Below are positions 5,569 through 6,447 of a stretch of 6,447 nt of DNA, piece by piece. The notes beneath the pieces are model-generated. The model made no database searches. It was not told the origin of the DNA and saw only the letters and a program-made list of their open reading frames with translations. The stretch is from assembly GCA_022573095.1 (NCBI GenBank), contig JACZUR010000135.1, forward strand, positions 1 through 6,447. Reading direction: 5' to 3'. Both the position numbers and the translations under genes were made by a program. Origin of the DNA: Gemmatimonadota bacterium (GTDB taxonomy: Bacteria; Gemmatimonadota; Gemmatimonadetes; Gemmatimonadales; GWC2-71-9). Position 1 is the first letter of the stretch, and every line of letters begins with the position of its first letter.

Positions 5569-6447
5569 TCAGTCGTTCCAGTTCAACAATGCGTTGAAAA
5601 CCATCGGCGCATCGTGGTGATTCAAGTACCGATGCATGGGATTAAAACTGAACACCACAATCCTTCCCGCGCCTCCGGCACCGGCAGGCAAATCAAAAAT
5701 CGCACCATGTCCGATTATTGAGTCACTGCCGCGTACGTCGCCGCTCAGGACGTAGGGTTTGTCTTCGGGCGACTCGTCCTCACCCTCCATATCGCTGTCT
5801 TCGTCGTCACCATCTCTCTCCGCCGGCGTCGGTTCGGGTTCGTCGGGCATTCCGAGCATGTCACCGGTGGTTTCAACTTCGTCGGCTAGAGGTTTCGTTC
5901 CGTATTGGAGGACTATGGTGCCGCGATCACGAAGGGCGGTCCTCCACAGGGGGAAATTGCCACGGAAGATGTGTGTCGTGTCCGGGTAGCCATACATGAA
6001 CGGGTGATTCGGTTGGCGCGCCATTGCCCTGACCACCGACCCCGGGTGTGCGAGGCCGCTGGCGCTATACGATGAGAGGGTTCTGGTTAGACCTGTCTCC
6101 GCCACGAGGCGTGCCGAGTTGCCGAGCGTTACTATTGTTCCACCATTGTCGAGGAAGTTCTCAAACTCGATCATGCCTTCGAAACCCGGGCCACCCGTCA
6201 TGTCGTCCGTGCTGCTGGGCGTACCGTGCGACGGAAACTCCGAGGTGGCCGTGTAAGGCATCGGACCAAAACGGGTATCCTGTCCGTGAACGAATTCGGC
6301 TGCGTTTCCAAAGGCGTGAGGAATCAGGATGACGTCAAACCTGCGGTGCAATCTTCCGCTCCTGACGTCGTCTTTGTGGATCGACGTGTACGGAATACCA
6401 AGCTGTTCAAACCAGTACCTGACCCAGCCTTCAGCCTGTGTTTCACG
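5569..6447 (-). CDS. C-terminal part of a probable M14-type zinc carboxypeptidase (5' end off window)
   Basis: The frame is open from the right edge to a TGA at 5569-5571, giving the last 292 residues. The visible part starts RETQAEGWVRYWFEQLGIPY and continues RFDVILIPHAFG (36-47) and FLDNGGTIVTLG (98-109). This has the look of the Rossmann/GATase1-like domain that follows the catalytic domain in many large, exported M14-family peptidases of Gemmatimonadota and relatives, by memory of the family. FMYGYPD (150-156) and the ending RIVVFSFNPMHRYLNHHDAPMVFNALLN also fit. The zinc ligands (HxxE...H) would lie upstream, outside the window, so activity cannot be judged. A strongly acidic insert (residues ~202-230, rich in Asp/Glu) interrupts the domain. 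A TTG at 6351 is an internal Leu codon, not the start. Confidence 0.75.
   Translation of the reverse strand, partial: RETQAEGWVRYWFEQLGIPYTSIHKDDVRSGRLHRRFDVILIPHAFGNAAEFVHGQDTRFGPMPYTATSEFPSHGTPSSTDDMTGGPGFEGMIEFENFLDNGGTIVTLGNSARLVAETGLTRTLSSYSASGLAHPGSVVRAMARQPNHPFMYGYPDTTHIFRGNFPLWRTALRDRGTIVLQYGTKPLADEVETTGDMLGMPDEPEPTPAERDGDDEDSDMEGEDESPEDKPYVLSGDVRGSDSIIGHGAIFDLPAGAGGAGRIVVFSFNPMHRYLNHHDAPMVFNALLNWND

Overview
This window looks like an accessory stretch of a GC-rich soil-type bacterial chromosome, most likely Gemmatimonadota or a similar phylum. That placement is inferred from several things read together: two serine/threonine kinase N-termini of the kind abundant in that phylum, a duplicated 'ADOP' type ABC permease, an M14-type peptidase with a C-terminal extension, and intergenic runs of several unrelated short tandem repeats. 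No rRNA or species marker is present, so the assignment is tentative.

Layout. The left end (1-642) has no intact gene. It holds the first ~26 codons of a protein kinase that breaks off at its glycine-rich loop (110-253, + strand), a hairpin terminator, a fragment resembling the 5' half of tRNA-Leu(UAG) on the minus strand, and a diverged ~70-bp direct repeat. Three minus-strand genes follow when read from right to left. They are a class I O-methyltransferase (3730-4740), a short AT-rich gene of unknown function with integron-cassette-like ends (3356-3670), and an 813-residue ADOP/MacB-FtsX-type permease (643-3084). Immediately upstream of the methyltransferase, on the same strand, lies a second kinase N-terminus (4737-4835). 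It too is broken at the glycine-rich loop, and its stop codon overlaps the methyltransferase start as ATGA. The two broken kinase heads point toward each other and frame about 4.6 kb of foreign-looking or rearranged DNA.

To the right (4922-5204) is a non-coding zone of low-complexity DNA: a REP-like palindromic segment followed by five different short tandem arrays with 7-, 8- and 10-bp units. It separates the accessory block from two ordinary convergent genes: a small CPXCG-type Cys-rich protein (5263-5472, +) and the C-terminal 292 residues of a probable M14-family peptidase (5569-6447, -, running off the right edge).

The genes do not form an obvious pathway. The main point of interest is architecture. 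Kinase 5' ends appear to serve as breakpoints, and in one case as a donated promoter and coupled leader. An AT-rich cassette-like gene and a tRNA fragment lie in the same block. No integrase or transposase gene is present, so any mechanism is inference.
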